This document shows, in pieces, positions 52,428-60,118 of a DNA stretch of 64,000 nucleotides (positions are counted from its first letter, which is position 1; the number at the start of each line of letters is the position of its first letter). The DNA lies in the NCBI RefSeq assembly GCF_004138335.1, contig NZ_RYFW01000004.1, forward strand, positions 186,001 through 250,000, written 5' to 3'. The notes beneath the pieces were generated by a model. It was not told where the DNA came from, searched no databases, and saw only the letters and a program-made list of their open reading frames with translations. The stretch is from Peristeroidobacter agariperforans. GTDB taxonomy: Bacteria; Pseudomonadota; Gammaproteobacteria; Steroidobacterales; Steroidobacteraceae. The position numbers and the translations under genes were made by a program.

Positions 52428-53692
52428 ATCCGTTTTCTCGCCGGCACGTTAGATGCGACCACCTGCACCTTGCGAGTTGAAGTCAGCACCAGCAGGCCAA
52501 GCGCCAGGCCATGCGAGAACGGCACATACATGCCGTTGAGCAGGAAGGTCAGTGCGATCGCCACACTCAGCATGCGCGGCAGGGGCGAAGAGAACAGGCT
52601 GCTGAAAATGAACGCGAAGTAGGTGAACGCGCCGACCAGCCCGAATTCGAAGATCATCTTGGTGACCGGCATATCGGCCACCTCGATGGTGAAGAGGTGC
52701 GCGTAGTCCATGAATGCGCCCGCGCCGTAGCCGAACAAGGCGCGCGGCAGGTTCGGCCAGAGCATTTCTTCGAACATATAGAAGCCGCCGACGAAGCGGG
52801 CGAAGCCGCTCGAGTTCGGATCGCTGAACTCGTTGGCGCGATTGGCGATGAAGTTCAGGCCCAGGACCTCGCCGAACACCACCACTGCCGCGGCCGCAAG
52901 CACACCGAGCAGCAGCAGATCCCAACGGCGATGAAAGAGCACGACGAACGGCATGCAGATCAGCAGGATCAGGATGCCGGTGCCGGCGTGCGCCACCAGA
53001 ATGCCCGCCACATACAGGCCCAGCGGCCACAGGCGTCGCGTCGTGACCGACTCGGCGACGATGGCCACCGCCAGGAACTGGGTGAGAAACGAAGGCTCCA
53101 GCATGAACACGCCAGTGGCGCGAACCTGCGTCGAGTAATAGCTGACTGTGCCCTGGGCATTGAAGCCTTGCACGATGAAATCCGGCGGCAGCAGGTTATC
53201 GATCGGATAGAGCAAGGCGTTGTCGACGACGCCTTGCAGGAAGTACTGCGCGACCGCCAGACAGGCGAGCAGCCGGGCGATATATAAGAAGAATGTGAGC
53301 GCCTTCGGCACGATCTCGTCGCCGCGCACCACGACCAGCACATAAGGAATGTGCAGGACCGCCAGCATCATCAGCGAGTCGAGCGAGAACAAGCCGGCTT
53401 GCAACAGCTGCGGCAGAATCAGCACCGACAAAGTGATGCAGTAGAACCCGAGGCGGCGCGGCTCGATGCGCACGCAGTTGTTGAGCATGCCGAATGCGAG
53501 CATCAGCATCATCAACGGAATGGCGATGCCGATGCCTAGGCTTGCGTAGCTCGGAATGCCGAACTTCGACAACAGGCTGGCGCACGCGATCGGCGTGCAC
53601 AGCAGGAGCAGGGGCACGAAATCGGTGTGCTGATGTGCTCGCGGCGCGACGTGGACGCCGCCAATGTTGCCGATTGCCGTCGTTTCAGCCAC
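52424..53692 (-). CDS. O-antigen ligase/polymerase-like membrane protein (Wzy)
   Basis: A 422-residue membrane protein with about ten to eleven helices and a large periplasmic loop around residues 160-200. It ends in a basic tail (RKVQVVASNVPARKRI). Sequence is poorly conserved in this class, as usual; the topology and location between chain-length/ATPase genes and glycosyltransferases support a polymerase. It overlaps the EpsG gene by eight bases. Confidence 0.72.
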   Translation of the reverse strand: MAETTAIGNIGGVHVAPRAHQHTDFVPLLLLCTPIACASLLSKFGIPSYASLGIGIAIPLMMLMLAFGMLNNCVRIEPRRLGFYCITLSVLILPQLLQAGLFSLDSLMMLAVLHIPYVLVVVRGDEIVPKALTFFLYIARLLACLAVAQYFLQGVVDNALLYPIDNLLPPDFIVQGFNAQGTVSYYSTQVRATGVFMLEPSFLTQFLAVAIVAESVTTRRLWPLGLYVAGILVAHAGTGILILLICMPFVVLFHRRWDLLLLGVLAAAAVVVFGEVLGLNFIANRANEFSDPNSSGFARFVGGFYMFEEMLWPNLPRALFGYGAGAFMDYAHLFTIEVADMPVTKMIFEFGLVGAFTYFAFIFSSLFSSPLPRMLSVAIALTFLLNGMYVPFSHGLALGLLVLTSTRKVQVVASNVPARKRI

Positions 53693-54560
53693 TGATCACA
53701 GTGCCCAACACGTGGGTCAGGTTGGGATCGAGCTGCGCCTTCATGCGGGCGATGTCGATCAGGCGCGTGCTGTCCCTGCGCGTGCCGAGCAAGCAGCCGC
53801 GAGCGCGGGCCGCGATGATCTGGCCATCGGCGAACTCGAGCAGCGGCGGCGTGTCGATGATGATCACGTCGTAACGGCCGGACATTTCATCCAGCAGGTG
53901 GGCGAACGGCAGGCGGCTCAACAGCTCCTGCGGATTCGGCGGCGGCGTGCCGGCCGTCAACACATTTAATGCTTCGAACTGCGCAATCTTGCGCAGCGCC
54001 TTTTCGGTGCGAGTCGCGCCTTTGATCAGGTCGGTGAGGCCATCGCACTCGCCGAGGCCGAACAGATGGTGCTGGACCGGATTGCGCAGGTTCGCATCGA
54101 TCAGCAGCGTGCGTTCGCCGAGCTGAGCAAATACGACAGCGAGATTCGCGGCCAGCACGCTGCAGCCCTCGCCGCTGCGGGCCGAGCAAACAGCGAGCGT
54201 GCAGTCATGCTCGCCCATCCATCGCATCAACAGCTGACTGCGCAGCGTGCGCAAGCCTTCGGCGTACTGACCGAAAGGCTCGTAAGCCGCCGCGAGCAAT
54301 GGCGACAGCGCCGACTCGCCGATTCGAGCGATCGGATAAGTGAACTGCTGCGCCAGGGCCGAGCGCAGCTCGCCTTCGGTGATCAGCTTCATGGCCACGG
54401 CCACTTTGCCGAACGGCTCGCCGCGATCGAGGTGCTCGGCCAGCACCTTTTGTAGATCGGCTTCCGAGAGCGCACCCATGCTCACCAGGATCTCGCCGAT
54501 GCGAATGCGCGGGCGGGCGACCCGAGGCAGGCGGGCTCTAGGTTCGACAGCGGCGTCCAT
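53685..54560 (-). CDS. epsG: EpsG-type CpsD/CapB family ATPase with degenerate Walker A
   Basis: A 291-residue protein. Residues 1-90 resemble an MshEN/type II secretion E N-terminal domain (RIGEILVSMGALSEADLQKVL). Residues 100-290 form a tyrosine-kinase-like P-loop fold: SARSGEGCSVLAANLA (Walker A, Cys133 in place of Lys), LLIDANLRNP (Walker A', Asn replaces the second Asp) and VIIIDTPP (Asp236). There is no C-terminal tyrosine cluster. EpsG proteins partner EpsF in controlling polymer length. With these substitutions, kinase activity is doubtful. Start chosen at 54560 with GAGGA upstream. Confidence 0.78.
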   Translation of the reverse strand: MDAAVEPRARLPRVARPRIRIGEILVSMGALSEADLQKVLAEHLDRGEPFGKVAVAMKLITEGELRSALAQQFTYPIARIGESALSPLLAAAYEPFGQYAEGLRTLRSQLLMRWMGEHDCTLAVCSARSGEGCSVLAANLAVVFAQLGERTLLIDANLRNPVQHHLFGLGECDGLTDLIKGATRTEKALRKIAQFEALNVLTAGTPPPNPQELLSRLPFAHLLDEMSGRYDVIIIDTPPLLEFADGQIIAARARGCLLGTRRDSTRLIDIARMKAQLDPNLTHVLGTVISG

Positions 54561-54597
54561 TACGGTCGTCCTCAATGAATCGATCTCAGTTGGGCGT

Positions 54598-56028
54598 TCA
54601 ATTCGCAGGGGCAACGCCGGGCTGCAGTTTCAGCTGCCGGCGCACTTCGCGTTTGCGATGACGGCGCGCGGCCGCCGGCAATGCCGGCAATTCCGCGAGC
54701 ACCGGCAAATCGGTGAACTCGACCAGGTCCTGGGCCGAGCGCAACCGGCGGTTGCAAACTTCCAGCGTGAAGATCAGGCCGATCGCGAGCGCGATGCCGG
54801 CGAACAGGCCGACCGCAAGATTGAGCAGGATGCGTGGCGATGCCGGCAGCAGCGGCGGCGTAGCCGGATTCAGCACGGCCACGTTGGTGCGATCGACACG
54901 GCTTTCCAGCTTGGTCTTGTTGGCCTGCTGCAGGGCGGCGTCATAAGCGGTGCGGGCGCTCTCGATATCGCGGGTCAACACCGACAGCTCGTCCTGCGAG
55001 CGCTTGAGCGCGATGATGCGGTCCTTTTGTTCTTCCAACGCCTTCTGCACGGCGCCGACCTGACGACGCGCCACTTCGGCGCTTTGCACCAGCGAGCCTT
55101 GGGTCACGCCGATTTCGACGTTGAGCTTGGATTTGAGTGCGGACACTTCGGCGTTCGAAGCGATGTACTGTGGATGATTCACGCCGTAACGCTCGCTGAC
55201 CTCGGCGAGCTTGGACTCGGCGCGCGCCAGCTCCTGCTTCAGGTTCTGAATCGTCGGGTTCTTCATCAAATCCGGCAGTGAGTCGAGCTGATCGCTGTTC
55301 GAGATCTGCTGGCTGCGCGCATTCGCGTCGAACATCTGCGCCTGGACGGCGACCAACTGATTGGAGATTTCCTGCAGCCGGGCGTTTTCCACATCCATGC
55401 GAGCCGCATCGACGCCGAGCACGCCGTGATCGGCCTGATATTTGGACAGCCGGGTCTGCGCGGCGACCAGCTCATCGCGCAGCTGCGCAACCTGCTGTTC
55501 GTACCAGGTGACCTGGCGGCGGGCCGGATCGACCTTCAGCTCCAGGCTGGTCTGAATGTAAGCGTCGGCGAAGGCGTTGGTCATGGCCGCCGACTGCACC
55601 GGGTCCGGGCTGCTGTAAGAAATGCGGATGATGTTGCTGCTGCGAGCGGTCTTCGCGTCCACGTTGCGCAGCAGGTTATCGACCAGCCACGAATTCAGGT
55701 CGGTCGTGGAGCCGCTGTCGCGAAAGTTCGCCACCACTTCGGGATTCGTGGCCAGGCCCATCTTCTCGATGACCTTGTGCGCGACATTGCGGCTCTTGAT
55801 GATCTCGGTCTGGGTCGCCAGATGCGTGGGCACCAGCATCGGCGCCAGCGCCTGTTCCTTCATCGGATCGCTGCCTTGCAGGTCGACCACCAGCGCCAGC
55901 TCCGCCACATACTTTTTCGGCGACAACAGGCTGATGACGGCCACGCCGGTCACGACCGCCAGGACGATGATCGTGAACAGAAACGCGCGTCCGCGCAGAA
56001 CTCTCAACATTTGAGCGAGGCCCATCAT
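54598..56028 (-). CDS. epsF: chain-length determinant protein, EpsF/Wzz type
   Basis: A 476-residue inner-membrane protein. The first helix is at about residues 14-34 (AFLFTIIVLAVVTGVAVISLL), the last at about 400-425 (NLAVGLFAGIALAIGLIFTLEV), and the periplasmic region is a long coiled-coil (residues 170-380) as in Wzz proteins. It contains the Wzz-like AELALVVDLQ and TEIIKSRNVAHKVI motifs. It sets polymer length with the EpsG ATPase. AGGA precedes the ATG. Confidence 0.85.
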   Translation of the reverse strand: MMGLAQMLRVLRGRAFLFTIIVLAVVTGVAVISLLSPKKYVAELALVVDLQGSDPMKEQALAPMLVPTHLATQTEIIKSRNVAHKVIEKMGLATNPEVVANFRDSGSTTDLNSWLVDNLLRNVDAKTARSSNIIRISYSSPDPVQSAAMTNAFADAYIQTSLELKVDPARRQVTWYEQQVAQLRDELVAAQTRLSKYQADHGVLGVDAARMDVENARLQEISNQLVAVQAQMFDANARSQQISNSDQLDSLPDLMKNPTIQNLKQELARAESKLAEVSERYGVNHPQYIASNAEVSALKSKLNVEIGVTQGSLVQSAEVARRQVGAVQKALEEQKDRIIALKRSQDELSVLTRDIESARTAYDAALQQANKTKLESRVDRTNVAVLNPATPPLLPASPRILLNLAVGLFAGIALAIGLIFTLEVCNRRLRSAQDLVEFTDLPVLAELPALPAAARRHRKREVRRQLKLQPGVAPAN

Positions 56029-56063
56029 AGTGCTTCGTTCCTAGTAACTTCGCGAGCGCCCAT

Positions 56064-56876
56064 TCAGAACAAACCTTCCTTGACCATCAACACGTCGTCG
56101 GCTTGCAGCAGGTCAGAGCCCTTCGCCGAGTAGTGTTCTTCCTTACCTTCCTTGTCCTTGCGCTTGATCACCACGCGGCGCTCCGAGCCACGCGTCGTCA
56201 ACCCGCCGCCTTTCGAGATCGCGCGTGACACCGTCATACCGCGCTCGAGCTTGTACATGCCTGGCTTCTGCACCTCGCCATACACATAGAACTGCGGCGC
56301 GCGCGGCACATATAAAGTGTCGCCGCCAGCAACCTCCTGGTTCTGGGCCGGGTCGCCGGCGAACAGCTTGGTCAGGTCGATCGGCACCTTGCTGCCGTCC
56401 TTGCGCATCAGTGACACGACGTCGGCCGCCTCTTCGCTGACCGGGCCGCCGGCCGCGGCGAGCACGTCCAGTACGCGGCTGCTCGACTGCAACGAATATT
56501 GGCCGGGCTTCGTGACGTGACCCATCACTGACACCTTCTGGCTGCGGTACTCCAGCACCAGCACCGACACCTGCGGCTGTTTCAAATAGCCGCCGTCGAC
56601 GAATGCGCTCACCAGCTGCGCTTCGACCTGCGCCGGCGACTTGCCGGCCACCTGCACCTGGCCGATCAGCGGATAGGTGATGTTGCCGGACTCGCTCACC
56701 CGCACCTCGCCGGACAACTCCGGCGAACCGAAGACGTTGACTCGCAACATATCGCCCGGTCCCAGGCGATAGTCCGCATCGGCCGCGAAGCTCGACCTGC
56801 TCAGCACCGAGCAGATCATCAGCAGCACCACGCTCAACATTGAGACCGTTCGGCGCGCCATCGGACTAGTAAGCAT
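56064..56876 (-). CDS. epsE: polysaccharide export protein, EpsE/Wza type
   Basis: A 270-residue outer membrane export protein. The signal peptide ends around SSFAAD, with an alternative start MARRTVS at residue 6. The Poly_export domain has YRLGPGDMLRVNVFG and ITYPLIGQVQVAG; a SLBB domain follows (KVSVMGHVTKPGQYSL, VYGEVQKPGMYKL). It forms the outer membrane pore for polymer secretion. It overlaps the EpsB end by 11 bases. The absence of a clear lipobox is worth noting, as Wza is a lipoprotein while EpsE proteins often are not. Confidence 0.87.
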   Translation of the reverse strand: MLTSPMARRTVSMLSVVLLMICSVLSRSSFAADADYRLGPGDMLRVNVFGSPELSGEVRVSESGNITYPLIGQVQVAGKSPAQVEAQLVSAFVDGGYLKQPQVSVLVLEYRSQKVSVMGHVTKPGQYSLQSSSRVLDVLAAAGGPVSEEAADVVSLMRKDGSKVPIDLTKLFAGDPAQNQEVAGGDTLYVPRAPQFYVYGEVQKPGMYKLERGMTVSRAISKGGGLTTRGSERRVVIKRKDKEGKEEHYSAKGSDLLQADDVLMVKEGLF

Positions 56877-58299
56877 GTCTGTCGTTCCAAACCACCATTG
56901 CTGTTTTGAGGATGATCATCAGGTCGAGCGTGAGCGACCAGTGCTGGAGATATTCCAGGTCGTGTTCGATGCGCGAACGCATCGAGCCGATGTCATCGCC
57001 GCCGCGGAAGCCGTTGACCTGCGCCCAACCGGTGATGCCTGGCTTCACTTTGTGCCTGAGCATGTAGCCGGGGATCAGCCGCCGGTACTGTTCGTTGACT
57101 GCAACCGCGTGCGGCCGCGGGCCAACGATGCTCATGGTTCCTTCCAGCACATTCAGCAGCTGAGGCAATTCATCCAGCGACGTTGCACGGATGAACGATC
57201 CAACCGGCGTGACGCGCGAGTCGTTGCGCGTGACCTGCGTATAACTCTTATTGCCATCTTCCGTGACGGTCATCGAGCGGAACTTGTAGACCACGATCTC
57301 CTTGCCGTCCAAGCCATAGCGCTTCTGGCGGAAGATGACGGGACCTGGCGACGTCAGGCGAATCGCTGCAGCGACCGCCAGCATCACTGGCGACAGCAGC
57401 GCGATTGCAAAGGCCGAGATCGCGATGTCGCTGACGCGCTTGGCAATGCCGCGCCCGCCGTAAAACGGCGATTCGCACACCGCCACCACCGGCACGCCGT
57501 TCACCAGGTCGAAGCGGGGCTGCACCAGATCGCACATGGTCAGGTCTGGTACGAAATACACTGAGGCGGTCGAATCTTTCAAAGATTGCAACAGCTCGGT
57601 GATGCGCGGGTGCCGCGTCATCGGCAGCGTGATGTAAACCACGTCGATCGAGTTGCGAGCGATGTAGTCCCGCATCCAGCCGAGCTTGCCCAGCACGCGA
57701 CGGGCGCACTCCTCGGGCACGCGGCCCGAATCGCGGTCGTCGAAGAAGCCGAGCACTTCCATGTTCAGCCAGGGCGACTCCTCGAGCTTGCCCGCCAGCT
57801 TCGCGCCGAGCCGATTGGCGCCGGCGATCACGACCTTGCGAGGTGCGCCGCTGTTGCTGGCTCGAACGAACAAGTGCGGCGCGTACAGCCGGCCGACCCA
57901 CAACACCAACGGCGTGGAGATGGCCCAGCTGACCAGCACTTCCCAGCGCAGCTGCCTGGCAATGCCCGCGATCTCCAGCAGCGCCCAGATGAATGCGATC
58001 ACCAGGCACCAGCGGAAGATGATGTCGAGCAGCGACGCGATCGCCATCGAGCGATGGCGCGGCGGCGCCATCGGCAAGGCATCGAGCACATCGGCCGCGC
58101 CGAAGAAGGCCAGTACCGCCATCAGGAAGTACGGCCCCTGCAGCAAACTCTCGCGCCACACCAGCATGCACAGGCCCAATGTGAGCACCGGCATCACCGG
58201 ATAAAGCAGCGATTTCAGGACGAACAACGATGTCGGCTCGGACGCGCTGACACCGGTCGAACGATCGTAAGACCTTAAAGGCTGACGTTGATTGATCAT
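56866..58299 (-). CDS. epsB: undecaprenyl-phosphate glucose phosphotransferase, EpsB/WcaJ type
   Basis: A 477-residue polyprenyl-phosphate sugar-1-phosphate transferase with four to five N-terminal membrane helices (residues 30-150), a Rossmann-like CoA-binding-like domain (VVIAGANRLGAKL) and the catalytic bacterial sugar transferase domain (KRVSDIAISAFAIALLSPVML, VYKFRSMTV, LPQLLNVLEGTMSIVGPRPHA). It starts repeat-unit synthesis on undecaprenyl phosphate. It is the first enzyme gene of the locus, 36 bases after the small secreted gene. Confidence 0.9.
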   Translation of the reverse strand: MINQRQPLRSYDRSTGVSASEPTSLFVLKSLLYPVMPVLTLGLCMLVWRESLLQGPYFLMAVLAFFGAADVLDALPMAPPRHRSMAIASLLDIIFRWCLVIAFIWALLEIAGIARQLRWEVLVSWAISTPLVLWVGRLYAPHLFVRASNSGAPRKVVIAGANRLGAKLAGKLEESPWLNMEVLGFFDDRDSGRVPEECARRVLGKLGWMRDYIARNSIDVVYITLPMTRHPRITELLQSLKDSTASVYFVPDLTMCDLVQPRFDLVNGVPVVAVCESPFYGGRGIAKRVSDIAISAFAIALLSPVMLAVAAAIRLTSPGPVIFRQKRYGLDGKEIVVYKFRSMTVTEDGNKSYTQVTRNDSRVTPVGSFIRATSLDELPQLLNVLEGTMSIVGPRPHAVAVNEQYRRLIPGYMLRHKVKPGITGWAQVNGFRGGDDIGSMRSRIEHDLEYLQHWSLTLDLMIILKTAMVVWNDRHAY

Positions 58300-58335
58300 C
58301 GCACCTCCCGCACGTGCGGAAGCAGTGTTCGGCGA

Positions 58336-58683
58336 TTAGAGATCGCTGAAGCGCTGCGGACGCAGGAAACGATGCTTACGGCGCAGCTGATGACCGATCA
58401 GCAACACCGTGACCAGCGCCATGAGCCAGCCGCGCGAGTCGTCGGTGCCGGCAGGGGATTCGGAAATCGTGCGTGGCTCCTTGCCACTCAAGTTGCTGCC
58501 CAGATTGCCAGTGAATCCGGTGCGGTCGAGGCGCACTTGCGCCTGGCTGGCCACCATCTGAGTGGTTGCGGCCGCGGGGCCGGCGATAGAGCCACTCACA
58601 TTGCTGTTGATTGCCGGGTTCGCACTCACAGCCCAACTAACGCTCAGGGCTACCAGAGCCCCCGCGAGTCTGATCAGACGCAT
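58336..58683 (-). CDS. small secreted protein with C-terminal hydrophobic and basic tail
   Basis: A 115-residue protein with a signal peptide (MRLIRLAGALVALSVSWAVSA), a low-complexity Ser/Gly/Asn-rich middle (NPAINSNVSGSIAGPAAATTQ), and a C-terminal helix (GWLMALVTVLLIGHQL) followed by RRKHR. This layout resembles sorting signals of the PEP-CTERM type, but the Pro-Glu-Pro motif is missing. It lies upstream of EpsB and is probably the first gene of the locus. Its function is unknown; a surface or envelope protein linked to the polysaccharide is plausible. Confidence 0.6.
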   Translation of the reverse strand: MRLIRLAGALVALSVSWAVSANPAINSNVSGSIAGPAAATTQMVASQAQVRLDRTGFTGNLGSNLSGKEPRTISESPAGTDDSRGWLMALVTVLLIGHQLRRKHRFLRPQRFSDL

Positions 58684-58811
58684 GCATCACTCCTCATCAA
58701 TGACGCACACGCGGACAGGCACAGTTGCATATCGTTGTGTGCGTTTGCGCCCCCGTCCCCACGGCTCGCAAATAACATCGCAAGACTCATCAGCTGTCTT
58801 GCCCCATCTTC

Positions 58812-58832
58812 ACTTGCTTTTACAAAGCAAGT
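58812..58832. promoter_or_regulatory. 9-bp palindrome upstream of the exopolysaccharide locus
   Basis: ACTTGCTTT, a TAC spacer and the exact complement AAAGCAAGT. It overlaps the -12 part of the sigma-54-like element. On the plus strand TTTT follows the stem, so it would resemble a weak terminator for a plus transcript, but no plus gene ends there. An operator is an alternative. Confidence 0.4.
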
Positions 58833-58841
58833 TTTATTCCA
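58826..58841 (-). promoter_or_regulatory. sigma-54-like promoter element
   Basis: On the minus strand the sequence TGGAATAAAACTTGCT has the GG and GC dinucleotides at exact -24/-12 spacing (10 bases between them) and TTGCT as in the TGGCAC-N5-TTGCW consensus; the ACG part is not matched. Transcription would start near 58814, 130 bases before the small secreted gene. A promoter is plausible but not proven. Confidence 0.45.
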
Positions 58842-59132
58842 GTGTAATTTTTGCCGTCGCTGAACGGCGAAACATCACAACGCGCACCGAAAATGCATCA
58901 AACAAAACCTTTGCAGGCTAATTAGACCAATCTCGACTGCTGCGCAAGTACAACATCCAAACACGACGAGCAGATGACATGCGTCACAGCGAAACAGTTC
59001 CGATGCAGCTGTGCATCAATATGGAACGTTGATTTCCAGTGTTAAATCGTCACCGTCTTGCGACTGCGCGGACTCCACAACAGCACATACAAACATCTGT
59101 TGCTTGGCCAGCACGAGTCAAAAGCTGCCCGC

Positions 59133-59162
59133 TGCGCTGTTCGCGAATGGCGACAGCGCAGT
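59133..59162 (-). terminator. weak terminator candidate after gpmA
   Basis: CTGCGCTGT and its complement ACAGCGCAG form a 9-bp stem. On the minus strand the stem is followed by CGGGCAGCTTTTG, so the T-run is short and displaced by eight bases. Confidence 0.35.
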
Positions 59163-59189
59163 CTAAAAATCAAATCCGAACTCGAATCG

Positions 59190-59945
59190 TTAACCGCTTT
59201 TCTTTTCTGTCTGTCGCGCGACGGCTTCAGCTGCGGCTTTGATGGCTTCGGGATCGCCCAAGAAGCGACGCGAAGTCGGCTTGAGCGCCTTGTCCAACTG
59301 GTAGTGAATAGGCACCCCGGTTGGAATGTTGAACTCGACGATGTCCGAGTCGGACATGGCATCGAGCATCTTTACAAGGGCACGCAAACTATTGCCGTGT
59401 GCGACTACTAAGACATTACGTCCGACAATTAACTCCGGAGCGAGGCGGTTGTTCCAGTAGGGCAGCACGCGATCGAGCGTGGTCTTCAAAGATTCGGTGG
59501 TCGGCAGCTCCGCGGGCTGCAAAGAGCCATAGCGCAGATCGAAGCGCGGATGGCGTTCATCGTCCAGCGACAGCGCCGGCGGCGGGATGTCGTAGCTACG
59601 GCGCCAGATCTTCACCTGGTCGGCGCCGTACTTTTCGACGGTCTCGGATTTGTTCAGGCCTTGCAGGGCGCCGTAGTGGCGCTCGTTCAAGCGCCAGCTG
59701 CGCTCCACCGGCAGCCACATGCGGTCCATCTCATCGAGCGCGATCCACATCGTGCGGATGGCTCGCTTCAGCACCGACGTGAACACCTGCTGGAATTCGA
59801 AGCCTTCTTCCTTGAGCAGCTTGCCGGCGGCACGCGCTTCGTTGCGGCCTTGCTCGGTCAGGTCCACGTCCACCCAGCCGGTGAACAGGTTTTCCAGATT
59901 CCAGGTGCTTTGTCCGTGACGCAGGAGTACGAGTTGGCCGGCCAT
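59190..59945 (-). CDS. gpmA: 2,3-bisphosphoglycerate-dependent phosphoglycerate mutase
   Basis: A 251-residue glycolytic enzyme, the usual size for the cofactor-dependent type. [12 protein letters not shown] (phosphohistidine His10), [22 protein letters not shown] with the catalytic Glu just before (NERHYG) and [11 protein letters not shown] (second His) are all present. It interconverts 3- and 2-phosphoglycerate in the cytoplasm. It stands alone between the glutamate dehydrogenase and the exopolysaccharide upstream region. Confidence 0.95.
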   Translation of the reverse strand: MAGQLVLLRHGQSTWNLENLFTGWVDVDLTEQGRNEARAAGKLLKEEGFEFQQVFTSVLKRAIRTMWIALDEMDRMWLPVERSWRLNERHYGALQGLNKSETVEKYGADQVKIWRRSYDIPPPALSLDDERHPRFDLRYGSLQPAELPTTESLKTTLDRVLPYWNNRLAPELIVGRNVLVVAHGNSLRALVKMLDAMSDSDIVEFNIPTGVPIHYQLDKALKPTSRRFLGDPEAIKAAAEAVARQTEKKSG

Positions 59946-60085
59946 AACTAAAGTGAGGGTGGAACAGGGGCGACTTTATAGCAGACATCGCCCCCAAGCC
60001 GCAGGTGTCGCCGTGTCCATTCATTTTGTCCGGGCGAGCGGCGCGAACTGTCGCCAGGTGCCGTCACTTTCGGCAGAAACGAGCG

Positions 60086-60112
60086 CTCGGGAGCGCCTGA
60101 GGCGCTCCCGAG
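60086..60112 (-). terminator. hairpin terminator after the glutamate dehydrogenase gene
   Basis: CTCGGGAGCGCC and its exact complement form a 12-bp stem closed by a TGA loop, seven bases after the stop codon. The T-run following it on the minus strand is short (CGCTCGTTTC). The strength of the stem and the position support a terminator. Confidence 0.65.
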
Positions 60113-60118
60113 GGGCCC

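Larger units (their letters stand above)
58684..59189. other. 505-bp intergenic region upstream of the exopolysaccharide locus
   Basis: Unusually AT-rich for this genome. No coding sequence is supported. It contains a sigma-54-like element on the minus strand (58826-58841), a 9-bp palindrome overlapping it (58812-58832), and a second palindrome GATGCA-GCTG-TGCATC at 59002-59017. The right part (59133-59162) holds the presumed gpmA terminator. Confidence 0.65.

Noticed and set aside
58900-58925. Second sigma-54 site on the minus strand in the exopolysaccharide upstream gap
   Set aside because: A TGG and a GC pair occur, but they are separated by 12 bases instead of 10, so they do not fit the -24/-12 spacing.
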